From Gemmatimonadetes bacterium bin94 (GTDB lineage: Bacteria > Gemmatimonadota > Gemmatimonadetes > Longimicrobiales > Gaopeijiaceae), in assembly GCA_002238865.1 (NCBI GenBank), contig MPNE01000001.1:186001-250000 (forward strand): a stretch of DNA of 64,000 nt, read 5' to 3'. A model generated the notes under the pieces. It did not search any database and was not told the DNA's origin. It worked only from the letters and a program-made list of their open reading frames with translations. A program made the position numbers and the translations under genes. Of this stretch, positions 1 to 8,893 are shown piece after piece (position 1 is the first letter of the stretch; the number at the start of each line of letters is the position of its first letter).

Positions 1-548
1 TGGCTCCGGTGGCCAAGGTGCTCTCGGAACGTTTCGGTTTTGTGCGCGGCCTGATGACCACGATCCATGCATACACAGCCGGCCAGGCGATATTGGACGG
101 GCCCCACAAGGACCTTCGGCGTGCCCGTGCAGCCGCGCTGAGCATGATCCCCACCACCACGGGGGCGGCCCGCGCAATCTCTCTGGTTTTGCCTGAGCTG
201 GAGGGGAAGCTCGACGGGATGGCCATTCGGGTTCCGACCCCGGATGTGTCCCTGGTCGACCTCGTCGCCGAAGTCGAAGCCGACGTTTCCGCCGAGGCTG
301 TCAACGATGCCTTGCGTGCGGCTGCGCAGTCCGAATTGGCAGGGATTCTGAGGGTGGAGGAGGAACCGCTGGTTTCGGTCGACTTCACGGGTGAGGGGGC
401 GAGTTCGGTCGTTGATGGACTCAGCACCGCCGTGATGGGCGGTCGCATGGTCAAGGTACTCGCCTGGTACGACAACGAGTGGGGTTACTCGTCCCGCGTG
501 GCCGATCTCGTCGAGTACGTGGGAGAACGGCTCCCGGTGCGTGTCTAG
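1..548 (+). CDS. gap: Glyceraldehyde-3-phosphate dehydrogenase, C-terminal part (5' end outside window)
   Basis: This is the catalytic-domain half of GAPDH, which oxidises glyceraldehyde-3-phosphate to 1,3-bisphosphoglycerate. The reading frame is open from base 3 (codons for A-P-V-A-K), so the start codon, NAD-binding domain and catalytic Cys lie upstream of the window. Visible family hallmarks are [10 protein letters not shown], the GAARAI segment, the RVPTPDVS motif and the C-terminal [12 protein letters not shown] signature. The stop overlaps the first possible start of the following sigma factor gene. The gene heads a glycolytic cluster that continues with pgk and tpiA after two inserted regulatory genes. 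Confidence 0.96.
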   Translation, partial: APVAKVLSERFGFVRGLMTTIHAYTAGQAILDGPHKDLRRARAAALSMIPTTTGAARAISLVLPELEGKLDGMAIRVPTPDVSLVDLVAEVEADVSAEAVNDALRAAAQSELAGILRVEEEPLVSVDFTGEGASSVVDGLSTAVMGGRMVKVLAWYDNEWGYSSRVADLVEYVGERLPVRV

Positions 549-1251
549 CGTGACCCGGGCAAAGCCGCGCCTTCCCGCCGTCCCCGGTAATCCGGACGGT
601 CCGGGAGCGTACTACGAAAGCATGGAAACGACGGATTCAGCAACCGACCCGGGCCCGATGCTGGGGGGTCGCCAGCATCGCGCTCGGCCCGAGCCTGCCC
701 GGCACTCGGCGCCCTCAGGCGATCTTCCTCCGGATTTCGAGTCCTGGTTCCGCGACCATCGCGAGTCGGTGTACCGATATGTGCGATTCCGCGTGGCCAC
801 GAGAGAGGTCGCGGAAGACATAACCTCCGACGTGTTCGTGAAAGCGCTTCGGTCGCTGTCGCGCTACGACCGCAGGCGGTCCGCTCCCCGGACGTGGCTG
901 CTGCGAATCGCGAGAAACGCGGTGACCGACCACCTGCGTGCATTGCGGCGGCAGGGATCGCTGCATGTCTCGCTTGATCGTGTACCCGACCTCGTTTCAA
1001 GCGCACCATCCCAGGAAGAACGCCTTCTCCGGGAAGAACGGCTTCAGAGGGTCTTCAACGGGTTGGCGGAGTTGAGAGAAGCCGACCAGGAGATCCTCTC
1101 GCTGCGATATGGCGCGGGGCTCCCAAACAGGGAAATCGCCGTTTCGCTGGGCATTACGCCGAACGCCGTCGCCGTACGGATTCACAGGGCTCTGGAGAGG
1201 CTCAGGGCGCGGGTCCTCACGGACTCGCCCCGGAGAAGGGAGACCTCATGA
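541..1251 (+). CDS. ECF-type RNA polymerase sigma factor
   Basis: This is a small sigma-70 family factor of up to 236 residues. Region 2 (about residues 65-135) contains [20 protein letters not shown] and the [13 protein letters not shown] core-binding helix. Region 4 (about 170-225) contains [17 protein letters not shown] followed by the helix-turn-helix [20 protein letters not shown]. The upstream GTG at 541 overlaps gap. An ATG at 622 would remove a low-complexity N-terminus and is an equally good start. The stop overlaps the next gene in an ATGA junction, so the two are probably translationally coupled as a sigma/anti-sigma pair. The regulon cannot be read from the sequence. Confidence 0.9.
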   Translation: MSSVTRAKPRLPAVPGNPDGPGAYYESMETTDSATDPGPMLGGRQHRARPEPARHSAPSGDLPPDFESWFRDHRESVYRYVRFRVATREVAEDITSDVFVKALRSLSRYDRRRSAPRTWLLRIARNAVTDHLRALRRQGSLHVSLDRVPDLVSSAPSQEERLLREERLQRVFNGLAELREADQEILSLRYGAGLPNREIAVSLGITPNAVAVRIHRALERLRARVLTDSPRRRETS

Positions 1252-2000
1252 CCCGGCGGCAGAAGCAGGACCGCGACGTTCCGTGTCCACCGGGGATCGA
1301 GGCGCTGGACCGTGAGTTGCGGGAGATCGCGATCGAGGAGCGGTGTTCCTTTGGCCCCGAGCTTCGTGCGGAACTGGTGGAGGAGAATAAGCGGCTGAAT
1401 TCGCCAGGGGGTCGGCCCGGACCCCGCTTTGACCAGCTGGGATGGATGGCCGCGGCCGCCGTGCTTGTACTTGTGGCCGCAGTACTGGCCGTGCCTCCTC
1501 TGCGGGCGTCCCTGGTACGAATGCTCACACCCCCGGCCGAACCTGTGCGGTTCGAAACGGGATCGGTTGCGGCTACTTCGGCCACGGAGAATCCGGCCGC
1601 ATCGGAGAGTGCGGGAGGCCAGTACACTCTGGCGACAGATGCGTTTCTCCGTCCGGCGACGCTGCCCGCCCTGCTGGACCCGCAGGCTGCCCGGCGTGCC
1701 GTAGCGGAGGAATACCCGGAGCTGCTTCAGCGGGCGGGTATCGGCGGAACCGTGAACGTGCTGGTGTGGGTGGATCCTGCCGGACACACGGAGAACCCCG
1801 AGGTCGGAGCCTCGTCGGGTGTTGTGCAGCTTGACGAGGCGGCCCTCAGGGCGACTCGCTCCCTGCGTTTCGTGCCGGCGACGCGGGGGGGCGAGGCGGT
1901 TGGGACCTGGGTCGAGTTTTCAGTCGAGTTTCGACCAGAGAGTGCCAGGGAGCAGCCCGATCCGCAGTCTCAAGCGTTGCACATTCCGCTGAGCAACTGA
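1248..2000 (+). CDS. Single-pass membrane protein with TonB C-terminal domain, putative anti-sigma factor
   Basis: The protein has 250 residues in three parts. The N-terminus (about 1-62) is charged and cytoplasmic, a TM helix follows (about 64-86, AAAAVLVLVAAVLAV), and the periplasmic C-terminus (about 155-235) resembles the TonB C-terminal fold (GGTVNVLVWVDPAGHTENPE, then ALRATRSLRFVPATRGGEAV). The ATGA overlap with the ECF sigma gene and the topology suggest an anti-sigma factor. No zinc-type HxxxCxxC motif is seen in the cytoplasmic part. A TonB-like energy transducer is the alternative, but the periplasmic linker is short and lacks a long Pro-rich spacer. The function is inferred from position and architecture. 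Confidence 0.7.
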   Translation: MTRRQKQDRDVPCPPGIEALDRELREIAIEERCSFGPELRAELVEENKRLNSPGGRPGPRFDQLGWMAAAAVLVLVAAVLAVPPLRASLVRMLTPPAEPVRFETGSVAATSATENPAASESAGGQYTLATDAFLRPATLPALLDPQAARRAVAEEYPELLQRAGIGGTVNVLVWVDPAGHTENPEVGASSGVVQLDEAALRATRSLRFVPATRGGEAVGTWVEFSVEFRPESAREQPDPQSQALHIPLSN

Positions 2001-2032
2001 CGGGGCCGGCGTTCTCTGACGAAGACCGCTCC

Positions 2033-3274
2033 GTGAAGAAGACCCTGGGTGATCTTGCGGTCGAGACCCTCGCCGGCGCGGTGGTGGCGCTCAGAGCCGA
2101 CTTCAACGTTCCGCTCGACGGTGGTCGCGTGACCGACCGAACAAGAATCGAACGCACGGTACCCACCCTCGATCACCTGCTCGCCGCGGGCGCGAAGGTC
2201 GTCGTGCTGTCCCACCTGGGCCGTCCGGGGGGAAGGGCCCGGGCGTCGCTGACCCTGGAACCGGTGGCCCGAATTCTGGACGACCTTCTTGCCGCCCCCG
2301 TGGGATTCCTCCCGTACTGCTTCGGGCCGGAGGTCGGCGATGCCGTAGCCGCGATGACACCGGGGCAGGTCCTCCTTCTGGAGAACACTCGCTTCCTGCC
2401 ACGTGAAACTGCCAACGCTCCCGACCTGGCTGCGGACTGGGCGGTGTGGGCGGACCATTTCGTGATGGACGCCTTCGGGACGGCGCATCGCGCGCACGCG
2501 TCCACCGAAGGACTGCCGCGCGCCGTGCGGGCGAAGGGGGGGGAGGCGGTTGCGGGACGATTGGTGGAAAGGGAACTTGCAGTGCTTGGAGGCCTCCTGG
2601 AGGCACCGCGCAAGCCGTTTGTGGCCATCCTTGGTGGTGCCAAGATATCCGGGAAGATCGACGTCATCGAAGCATTCCTGCCACGGGTGGACGCGTTGCT
2701 CGTGGGTGGGGCGATGGCGAACACCTTCTTCATGGCAATGGGAATGGAGACGGGCACGTCACTTGTCGAACCCGAAAGGACCGAGGTCGCCTTCCGCCTC
2801 ATGGAGACTTCCGCCGACCGGCTGGTGTTGCCGGTGGACTGCGTGACCGCCCGCTCCATCGACGCCCGGGCGCTCCGGCAGACCGTCGATCGAACGGATA
2901 TCGCCCGGGGCGAAACGATTGGAGACATCGGGCCGGTGACGGTCGACCTGTTCGCCAGCCATCTGGCCGACGCGGCGACGGTGTTGTGGAATGGCCCGAT
3001 GGGGGTGTTCGAGGTCGAAGGATTCAAGGAGGGTACATTCGGCGTCGCACGGGCGGTCGCCGAGGTGGCGGACCGCGGCGCGATGGTGATCGTGGCGGGA
3101 GGAGACTGCGCTGCGGCCGCGAGGTCGGCGGGGGTTGCCCCGCGCATGTCTCATATCTCGACGGGAGGCGGAGCTGCACTGGACCTCCTGGCGGGCAACA
3201 ACCTGCCTGGAGTCGACGTTCTTTCCGACCGGCTCCGGGCCGATGACACTCAAGACGGGGAAGCATTGACATGA
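2033..3274 (+). CDS. pgk: Phosphoglycerate kinase
   Basis: This enzyme transfers the acyl phosphate of 1,3-bisphosphoglycerate to ADP. Its 413 residues are slightly above the usual 390-400. Substrate motifs include RADFNVPLDGG near the N-terminus, SHLGRPGG, LLENTRF and FGTAHRAHAST. The nucleotide domain shows ILGGAKISGKIDVIEAFL, GPMGVFE, VAGGDCAAAA and the closing GGGAALDLLAG. Translation starts at GTG 2033. The stop overlaps tpiA in an ATGA junction, which indicates one transcript and coupled translation. Confidence 0.97.
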   Translation: MKKTLGDLAVETLAGAVVALRADFNVPLDGGRVTDRTRIERTVPTLDHLLAAGAKVVVLSHLGRPGGRARASLTLEPVARILDDLLAAPVGFLPYCFGPEVGDAVAAMTPGQVLLLENTRFLPRETANAPDLAADWAVWADHFVMDAFGTAHRAHASTEGLPRAVRAKGGEAVAGRLVERELAVLGGLLEAPRKPFVAILGGAKISGKIDVIEAFLPRVDALLVGGAMANTFFMAMGMETGTSLVEPERTEVAFRLMETSADRLVLPVDCVTARSIDARALRQTVDRTDIARGETIGDIGPVTVDLFASHLADAATVLWNGPMGVFEVEGFKEGTFGVARAVAEVADRGAMVIVAGGDCAAAARSAGVAPRMSHISTGGGAALDLLAGNNLPGVDVLSDRLRADDTQDGEALT

Positions 3275-4005
3275 CCAGGATCGTAGCCGGCAATTGGAAG
3301 ATGCATCACGGTCCGCCAGGTGCGGCCGACTTCTTTTCCCGCTTCGTCCCCAGGGTTGATAGCATTCCGGTCCGGCTGGTCTTCTTCACACCCGACGTCG
3401 CGCTGGCGGCGTCGATCGCAAGCGCCCGAGTCCCGGCCGAGTTCGGGGTTCAGAACATACACTGGGAGGCTGCGGGAGCGCTGACCGGTGAGACGTCCGC
3501 GGAGATGGCGAGGGAAGCAGGAGCCACGCTTGCCTTGATCGGGCACTCCGAGCGGCGGCACGTCTTCGGTGAGACCGACGCCGAGGTGAACCGAAAGGTG
3601 CTCGCCGCGGTCCGGGCCGGACTGACTCCGGTCGTCTGCGTAGGTGAGCTGCTCGAGGAGCGCAGGGCAGGCAGGCTGGAAGAGGTCTTGCGAGGTCAGG
3701 TTGGCGCCTTCGTCGGGTCGCTCACCGGAGATCGCGAGTTCATGGTCGCGTATGAACCGGTGTGGGCCATCGGGACGGGGGAGACGGCGACCCCGGCAGA
3801 CGCCGCGGAAGCACACGGCATCGTGCGGAAAGCTCTCGGGGAGCTGGGGCACGCGCCGATCCTGTACGGGGGCAGCGTCAAGCCCGGCAACGCTGCGTCG
3901 CTCATGTCGGCTCACGATGTCGACGGAGTGCTGGTTGGGGGCGCGAGCCTGGATCCCGATGTCTTCGCAGGGATCGTCGAGGCAACCCCTTCCGCCCGAT
4001 CATGA
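3271..4005 (+). CDS. tpiA: Triosephosphate isomerase
   Basis: This enzyme interconverts dihydroxyacetone phosphate and glyceraldehyde-3-phosphate. All catalytic elements are visible: Asn/Lys in AGNWKMHH, the electrophilic His in IGHSERRHVFGE, and the base Glu in AYEPVWAIGTGETATPADA with the loop-6 hinge. The phosphate-binding segments YGGSVKPGNA and VDGVLVGGASL are also present. The length of 244 residues is normal. The start codon overlaps the pgk stop by 4 bp. Confidence 0.97.
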   Translation: MTRIVAGNWKMHHGPPGAADFFSRFVPRVDSIPVRLVFFTPDVALAASIASARVPAEFGVQNIHWEAAGALTGETSAEMAREAGATLALIGHSERRHVFGETDAEVNRKVLAAVRAGLTPVVCVGELLEERRAGRLEEVLRGQVGAFVGSLTGDREFMVAYEPVWAIGTGETATPADAAEAHGIVRKALGELGHAPILYGGSVKPGNAASLMSAHDVDGVLVGGASLDPDVFAGIVEATPSARS

Positions 4006-4137
4006 CCGGCGCGCCGGAAGACAATCGTCGGACGCGCGCCGGGAGAGTCTCCTGAGCGGGTTGACTTCCGTTGGCGCTGAGCGCACGTTCAGGGGCTTGA
4101 GACGAGCATCCTCTCTACACGAAACCGTCATTACGCC

Positions 4138-4545
4138 ATGTATGGATTCCTACTGACCCTTCTGGTCCTCAACGGGGTTTTCCTGGGGGTTGTCATCCTC
4201 CTTCAGTCGGGCAAAGGCGGCGGACTGGCCGCCATGGGCGGCGGTGCGGCGGCGACCGATGTGCTGGGCGGCCGCCAGGCGACGACCCTGCTGACCCGCG
4301 CGACGTGGATCGCCGGAAGCGCGTTCATGGTGCTCTCCCTGGTACTGGCGATCATGTCGTCGCAGTCCGTCGCGCCGACGTCGGTACTCGAGGGGATTGC
4401 CGCGCCGGCGTCGACATCGCCGGAGCCTCTGCTCCCCGAAGCCACGCCCTTGCCGGTGGAGATTCCGTCCGAGGTCGAGCCCCCCGCCGGAGAAGAGGTC
4501 CCGCCAACCGGCCAGAACGAGCCTCCGGACGGGGCCGGCGACTAG
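4138..4545 (+). CDS. secG: Preprotein translocase subunit SecG
   Basis: SecG is an accessory subunit of the SecYEG inner-membrane channel. The first TM helix is MYGFLLTLLVLNGVFLGVVI. The conserved LLQSGKGGGLAAMGGG loop and the DVLGGRQATTLLTRAT segment lead into a second TM helix (about residues 58-78). The remaining 55 residues form a Pro/Glu-rich low-complexity tail absent from classical 75-110 residue SecG. A position directly after tpiA is common in many bacteria. The ATG lacks a clear ribosome-binding site, but this start gives the expected topology. Confidence 0.93.
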   Translation: MYGFLLTLLVLNGVFLGVVILLQSGKGGGLAAMGGGAAATDVLGGRQATTLLTRATWIAGSAFMVLSLVLAIMSSQSVAPTSVLEGIAAPASTSPEPLLPEATPLPVEIPSEVEPPAGEEVPPTGQNEPPDGAGD

Positions 4546-4558
4546 CGCTTCGTCGCCC

Positions 4559-5581
4559 GTGACCACCGAGTCAGCCGCTTCTTCCCGGCGCTCCGTCCCC
4601 CTCGGCAGGAAGGTCACGGAGGATCTGCTCTATATCGGCTACCAGGCCCTGGCCCTGGAGGCCGGTGTCCGCACACTGGCTCGTTCGGGCGAACTCGACC
4701 CCACTCTCGCCGGGTTCCGCATCGACGTGCGGTCGACGGTCATCGCGCGAGCCATGCGCCAGCTTCCCGGAGGTAGGGGAGACCTGTGTTTTCCCGGTCC
4801 GTTGTCGCCCGGTCCTTCCTTGGCTTTCGGAGCGACGCCGCTTGAGTTCCTGCGCCATGCGGCCCGGCGCGGCACCAGCGCGGCGGCGACGCGTAGCGGG
4901 GGACTTACCTGGACGGAGTACGGGCGGGGATTGTTCGGCTGGGGAGGCGCAGGGGGAGTGATGACCCAGGTCCTTGCCGGGGCGGCTCTTGCGTTCAGGC
5001 AGCGAGGCGAGGACCGCGCGGCGCTGGTCTTCGAGAAGTGCTCGGCCGTGGAATCCGGGGGCTGGCACGAGGGGATCAACCTGGCAGGCACCCTGGTGGC
5101 TCCGTTGATCGTCGTGCTGGTTGCCGGGAGCATGGGATGCGGCACCCGTGCCACCGGCGTTGACAAGGTCGCGCGGAGCTACGGGATCGGGCTGACCGAG
5201 GTGGGCGACGAACCCCACGACGACCTCTTCCGGAAGATCCGGCTGGCGAGGGCGGGCGCGGTGGACGGGGGCGGACCGATGCTCATCCATCTCAAGGCCC
5301 GTTCGGGAGAGGATCGGTGGGCCGGCCACAACGACTTCGCTGCCTGGGCCGTCCGCGAGGGTGGATTCTCCCGCGGCGACAGGTCCGCCATCGCCAGGGC
5401 GGCCGTCGCGGGGGTGGATCACGCCGTTGACCGCATTGGCAAGGAGCCCGGACCGGATCCCGACGACGCCCTTGCCCCCGTTTTCACCGAGTGCGATTCC
5501 GAACGGCCCTGGACCCGGCGCGAACCCCCACACCCGCATATGGCCGCAGGAGCAGCGGTGGAGGTTGCCAATGCCCGCTGA
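4559..5581 (+). CDS. 2-oxoacid (pyruvate-type) dehydrogenase E1 component alpha-like subunit, degenerate cofactor motif
   Basis: The protein has 340 residues from GTG 4559, 13 bp after secG. The order GYQALALEAGVRTLARSGEL, GGVMTQVLAGAALAF, GGWHEGINLAGTLVAPL and GPMLIHLKARSG matches E1-alpha of branched-chain/pyruvate dehydrogenases, and the next genes are E1-beta and E2. The canonical thiamine-diphosphate motif (GDG followed about 25 residues later by NN) is not conserved. The GDG position reads EKC (in ALVFEKCSAVES) and the NN position reads AGS (in VLVAGSMGCG). The Mg-coordinating Asp and Asn therefore seem absent, and the usual HST/SDDP phospho-loop is reduced. It may be a structural or regulatory partner, or a diverged enzyme. 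Family assignment is firm; catalytic competence is doubtful. Confidence 0.8.
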   Translation: MTTESAASSRRSVPLGRKVTEDLLYIGYQALALEAGVRTLARSGELDPTLAGFRIDVRSTVIARAMRQLPGGRGDLCFPGPLSPGPSLAFGATPLEFLRHAARRGTSAAATRSGGLTWTEYGRGLFGWGGAGGVMTQVLAGAALAFRQRGEDRAALVFEKCSAVESGGWHEGINLAGTLVAPLIVVLVAGSMGCGTRATGVDKVARSYGIGLTEVGDEPHDDLFRKIRLARAGAVDGGGPMLIHLKARSGEDRWAGHNDFAAWAVREGGFSRGDRSAIARAAVAGVDHAVDRIGKEPGPDPDDALAPVFTECDSERPWTRREPPHPHMAAGAAVEVANAR

Positions 5582-6593
5582 ACTCCCGGAACACGTCGCC
5601 CGGACTCGCAACGGTCAACCCGCCACCGTTCTCGAAGCGATCAGCGAGGCGTTGTGGGAGGAGATGGAGCGGGATGACAGGGTGTTCCTCATGGGTGAGG
5701 ACATCGGCGCCTACGGAGGGGCATTCAAGGTCACGCGCGGGTTTCTGGAACATTTCGGACCGTCGCGGGTCGTCGACACGCCGATCGCCGAGGGGGGGTT
5801 CACGGGAGCGGCCGCAGGTGCCGCGCACATGGGACTCAGGCCGGTCGTGGAGATGCAGTTCATGGACTTTATCTCACCCGCCTACGACGTCCTGACGAAC
5901 TACATTGCCACCTCGCTCTACCGTGGGTCCGGCCCTCTGCCGCTGGTCGTGCGGGGACCGGTTGGAGGCGGCAACCGGGGGGGACCGTTTCACTCCCAGA
6001 ATGTGGAGATGGCCTTCTTTCACACTCCCGGCCTCAAGATCGTCTACCCCTCCAATCCGCGCGACGCAAAGGGGCTGCTCAAGAGCGCGATGCGCGACGA
6101 CAACCCGGTGATCTTCGAAGAACACAAGGGACTTTACCGCGCGCCTTTCTGCCGCGAGGTACTCCCGCCCGACGACTACGTGATTCCCCTGGGCCGCGCA
6201 CGCACGGCACTCGAAGGAGAGAACATCACGATTGTCACGTATGGTCTCATGGTGCACCGCAGTCTCGAAGCAGCGGCCGAACTGGCCCGGGACGGCATCC
6301 GGGCCGAGGTCATCGACTTGCGGACCCTCTTGCCGCTGGATGAGGACGCCATCGCGGCCTCGGTCACAAAGACCGGCAAGCTGCTGATCGTGCACGAGGA
6401 CACGCGCACCGGCGGGATCGCCGGGGAAATCGCAATCCGCATGAACGAGCGGGCCTTCGAATGGCTCGATGGGCCAATTCTGAGGGTTACGGCCATCGAC
6501 TCGCCGGTCCCGTTCAGCGGCGAGTTGGAGGATTACTTCCTGCCGTCCACGCAAGATGTGGTCACCGCGGCGCGTTATCTTGTAGAATACTGA
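5571..6593 (+). CDS. 2-oxoacid dehydrogenase E1 component, beta subunit
   Basis: This is the beta chain of the E1 decarboxylase and forms an alpha2/beta2 tetramer. Family features are TVLEAISEALWEEMERDDR, the cofactor-side Glu in FLMGEDIGAYGGAFKVT, DTPIAEGGFTGAAAGAA, EMQFMDFISPAYD, VVRGPVGGGNRGGPFHSQ, and the C-terminal transketolase domain (VIDLRTLLPLDEDAI, VHEDTRTGGIAGEIA, PVPFSGELEDYFLP). The length is 340 residues from ATG 5571, overlapping the E1-alpha reading frame by 11 bp. Unlike its alpha partner, this chain looks fully conserved. Pyruvate versus branched-chain substrate cannot be settled from the sequence. Confidence 0.94.
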   Translation: MPAELPEHVARTRNGQPATVLEAISEALWEEMERDDRVFLMGEDIGAYGGAFKVTRGFLEHFGPSRVVDTPIAEGGFTGAAAGAAHMGLRPVVEMQFMDFISPAYDVLTNYIATSLYRGSGPLPLVVRGPVGGGNRGGPFHSQNVEMAFFHTPGLKIVYPSNPRDAKGLLKSAMRDDNPVIFEEHKGLYRAPFCREVLPPDDYVIPLGRARTALEGENITIVTYGLMVHRSLEAAAELARDGIRAEVIDLRTLLPLDEDAIAASVTKTGKLLIVHEDTRTGGIAGEIAIRMNERAFEWLDGPILRVTAIDSPVPFSGELEDYFLPSTQDVVTAARYLVEY

Positions 6594-6691
6594 CGCTGCG
6601 GCCCCGGACACGAAGCGACGAATCGTCGGTTCACGCCCCGATCGGGCGAGGCTGGGTGCCGCCCTGCGAACAAGCGCATGGAGTGTGACCC

Positions 6692-8143
6692 GTGTCCCGA
6701 ATTGAAGTTCCGATGCCCCAGATGGGTGAATCCATCGCCGAGGGCACGGTTTCCAAGTGGCTGAAAGAGGTCGGCGATTCCGTTGAGCGGGACGAGCCGA
6801 TTCTGGAGATCTCGACCGACAAGGTCGACGCCGAGATTCCGTCCCCGTCGACCGGTGCCCTGGTCGAAATCCTCGTGGCCGAGGGAGAGACCGTCGAGGT
6901 CGGCACCATCGTCGCCTACATCGACAAGGATGGGGTGGCCGCCGGGTCGGGCGCCCCCGCCGCCGAGCAGGTTGCCGAACCCCTGAGGGACGAGGCACCG
7001 CCGCCGGCCCAGCCGTCGGAGCCCGCTTCGGTCACGTCCGTGCAAACGAGCATCGACCAGGAGGACGTCGCCTGTACCGCGACCAGCGAGGAGCGTCTCC
7101 GGACACGATCCACGCCCGTGGTGAGACGCATTGCCGCGGAAGCCGGTGTGGACATCTCCAGGGTCTCCGGCACCGGCTACCAGGGCCGCGTGACCAAGCA
7201 GGACATCCTCTCCTACATCGAAGGGGGCGAAGCCGCTGCGGCGGCCGAACTCCCCGACGCAGCTGTCGGGACCGAGCGCCGCGTCGCGGCTCCCGAGCCG
7301 GCTCCGGCCGTGGAGAGGGCACCCGTCGCCACGCCCGACCGGCGGTCTGCGCCACCGTCTCCCGCGCCCACTCATGTCGGTGACGATCTCTGGCGGCGAT
7401 TCAGCCGCGAGGTCGAGCATCCGGTGTTCCCCGTGCGGGACGGTGACCGGGTCGAAACCATGGACAAGGTCCGCCGGCTCACCGCTGAACACATGGTGCT
7501 GGCCAAGCGGATCCATTCCCACGTGCACTCCGTCATCGAGATCGATTTCACCGCGGTGGACCGGATCCGGCGCCAGAACAAGTCACGCTGGGCAAAGCGC
7601 GGAGCCCGGGTGTCCTATACGGCATTCGTCGCGTGGGCCTGCTCGCGCATCCTGAGGGACTTCCCCACGGTCAACGGGGTCATCTCGGGAGACAACATTA
7701 TCTACCGTGGCTCGGTCAATCTCGGCATGGCGGTCGACCTGAACCCCGGGCTGATCGTCCCCGTGATACACGACGCGGACAATCTGAGCCTGGTGGGCAT
7801 TGGCCGGAAGATCATCGACCTGGCCACGCGGGCCAAGGCCAGACAGCTGTCGCCGGGCGAGATTCAGGGGGCAAGCTTTACGATCACCAACCCGGGCGTG
7901 CTCGGCACGATGGTGGGAATGCCGGTCATCCCCAAGGGAACCTCGGCCATTCTGGGGACCGGATCGATCGAGAAGCGGGTCGTGGTGGTGACCGACCGGG
8001 AAACGGGCGACGACCTGATGGCGATCCGCAAGCGGTCCTTTTTCTCCCTCGGCTACGATCACCGGCTGGTTGACGGTGCCGACTCGGCACGGTTCCTGTC
8101 CCGGTTGAAGGAGCTGCTGGAGGACTTCCCCGAGGACGCCTGA
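6692..8143 (+). CDS. 2-oxoacid dehydrogenase E2, dihydrolipoamide acyltransferase
   Basis: E2 forms the complex core and transfers acyl groups from lipoate to CoA. The 483 residues comprise a lipoyl domain (1-78, attachment Lys44 in EISTDKVDAE), an Ala/Pro linker, a peripheral-subunit-binding domain (about 134-172, STPVVRRIAAEAGVDISRVS then GYQGRVTKQDILSYI), a second linker and the catalytic domain (about 255-480) ending with SLGYDHRLVDGADSARFL, the His/Asp catalytic motif. The start is GTG 6692 after a weak GGAG. LipB, which would octanoylate the lipoyl domain, is the next gene. No E3 gene is in the window. Confidence 0.95.
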   Translation: MSRIEVPMPQMGESIAEGTVSKWLKEVGDSVERDEPILEISTDKVDAEIPSPSTGALVEILVAEGETVEVGTIVAYIDKDGVAAGSGAPAAEQVAEPLRDEAPPPAQPSEPASVTSVQTSIDQEDVACTATSEERLRTRSTPVVRRIAAEAGVDISRVSGTGYQGRVTKQDILSYIEGGEAAAAAELPDAAVGTERRVAAPEPAPAVERAPVATPDRRSAPPSPAPTHVGDDLWRRFSREVEHPVFPVRDGDRVETMDKVRRLTAEHMVLAKRIHSHVHSVIEIDFTAVDRIRRQNKSRWAKRGARVSYTAFVAWACSRILRDFPTVNGVISGDNIIYRGSVNLGMAVDLNPGLIVPVIHDADNLSLVGIGRKIIDLATRAKARQLSPGEIQGASFTITNPGVLGTMVGMPVIPKGTSAILGTGSIEKRVVVVTDRETGDDLMAIRKRSFFSLGYDHRLVDGADSARFLSRLKELLEDFPEDA

Positions 8144-8154
8144 CAGGGCGCCCA

Positions 8155-8853
8155 TTGTTGGCCGGCGCTTCCTGGGAGCAGCGCACCCTCGCGGTGCGGT
8201 ACCCGGGACGAATCGGGTACCGGGCGGCGCTGGAGCTGCAGTCCGCGCTCGTGGAGCGGCGAAGATCGGGCGAAGTCCCCGACACCCTGCTGCTGCTGGA
8301 GCATCCCCATGTCATCACGCTTGGCTCCGGCGCCCAGGATGAGCATGTGCTCCTCTCCCGCCAGGAACTCGCGGCCCGGCGGATCGGCATCTTCGAGACG
8401 GGGCGCGGCGGCGACGCGACCTACCACGGTCCCGGCCAACTGGTGGGTTACCCGGTCCTCGACCTCAAACCGGATCTCAGGGATCTCCACGCGTACCTGC
8501 GCAAGCTCGAGGGGGTGCTCATCGAAGCGCTTGCAGCTTTCGGCCTCCCAGGCGAGCGGGAGGAGGGAGCCACGGGGGTCTGGGTCCGCGGCGAGAAGGT
8601 CGGAGCGATAGGAATCCGGGTGTCATCCGGCTGGATCACGTCCCACGGCTTTGCGCTGAATGCGAACACCGACCTGTCGTACTTCGGTGCGATCGTGCCG
8701 TGCGGCCTTCACGGGCGCCGCGTAACCAGCCTGAGCCGCCTCCTGAATCGTCGGGTGACGCCGGCCGCCGCCGCGCCCGCAATCGTCGCGGCCATGGCAA
8801 ACCGGTTCGGCTACGGCTTCCTGGACGACCCTGGTCACGCTCCGGAACGCTGA
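8155..8853 (+). CDS. lipB: Octanoyltransferase LipB
   Basis: LipB moves octanoate from acyl carrier protein to lipoyl domains, the first step of lipoate synthesis. Signature segments are RGGDATYHGPGQLVGYPVLD, the catalytic Lys in GVWVRGEKVGAIGIRV, the HGFALNANTDLSYF segment and the acyl-thioester Cys in IVPCGLHGRRVTSL. The length is 232 residues. The start is a TTG at 8155 or 8158, 11-14 bp after the E2 stop. LipA is not in the window. Adjacency to its E2 substrate supports the role. Confidence 0.95.
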   Translation: MLAGASWEQRTLAVRYPGRIGYRAALELQSALVERRRSGEVPDTLLLLEHPHVITLGSGAQDEHVLLSRQELAARRIGIFETGRGGDATYHGPGQLVGYPVLDLKPDLRDLHAYLRKLEGVLIEALAAFGLPGEREEGATGVWVRGEKVGAIGIRVSSGWITSHGFALNANTDLSYFGAIVPCGLHGRRVTSLSRLLNRRVTPAAAAPAIVAAMANRFGYGFLDDPGHAPER

Positions 8854-8893
8854 TCCTCCCCTCGTCCCTCCGGGTGCGACACGGTGCTCTCGC

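Noticed and set aside
602-624. TACTAC at 610-615 considered as a -10 for a leaderless ECF sigma start at ATG 622
   Set aside because: The last -10 position does not match and no -35 is found at suitable spacing.
4571-5611. 346-codon antisense frame over E1-alpha
   Set aside because: The plus-strand frame has clear E1-alpha/E1-beta continuity; the antisense product has no family features.
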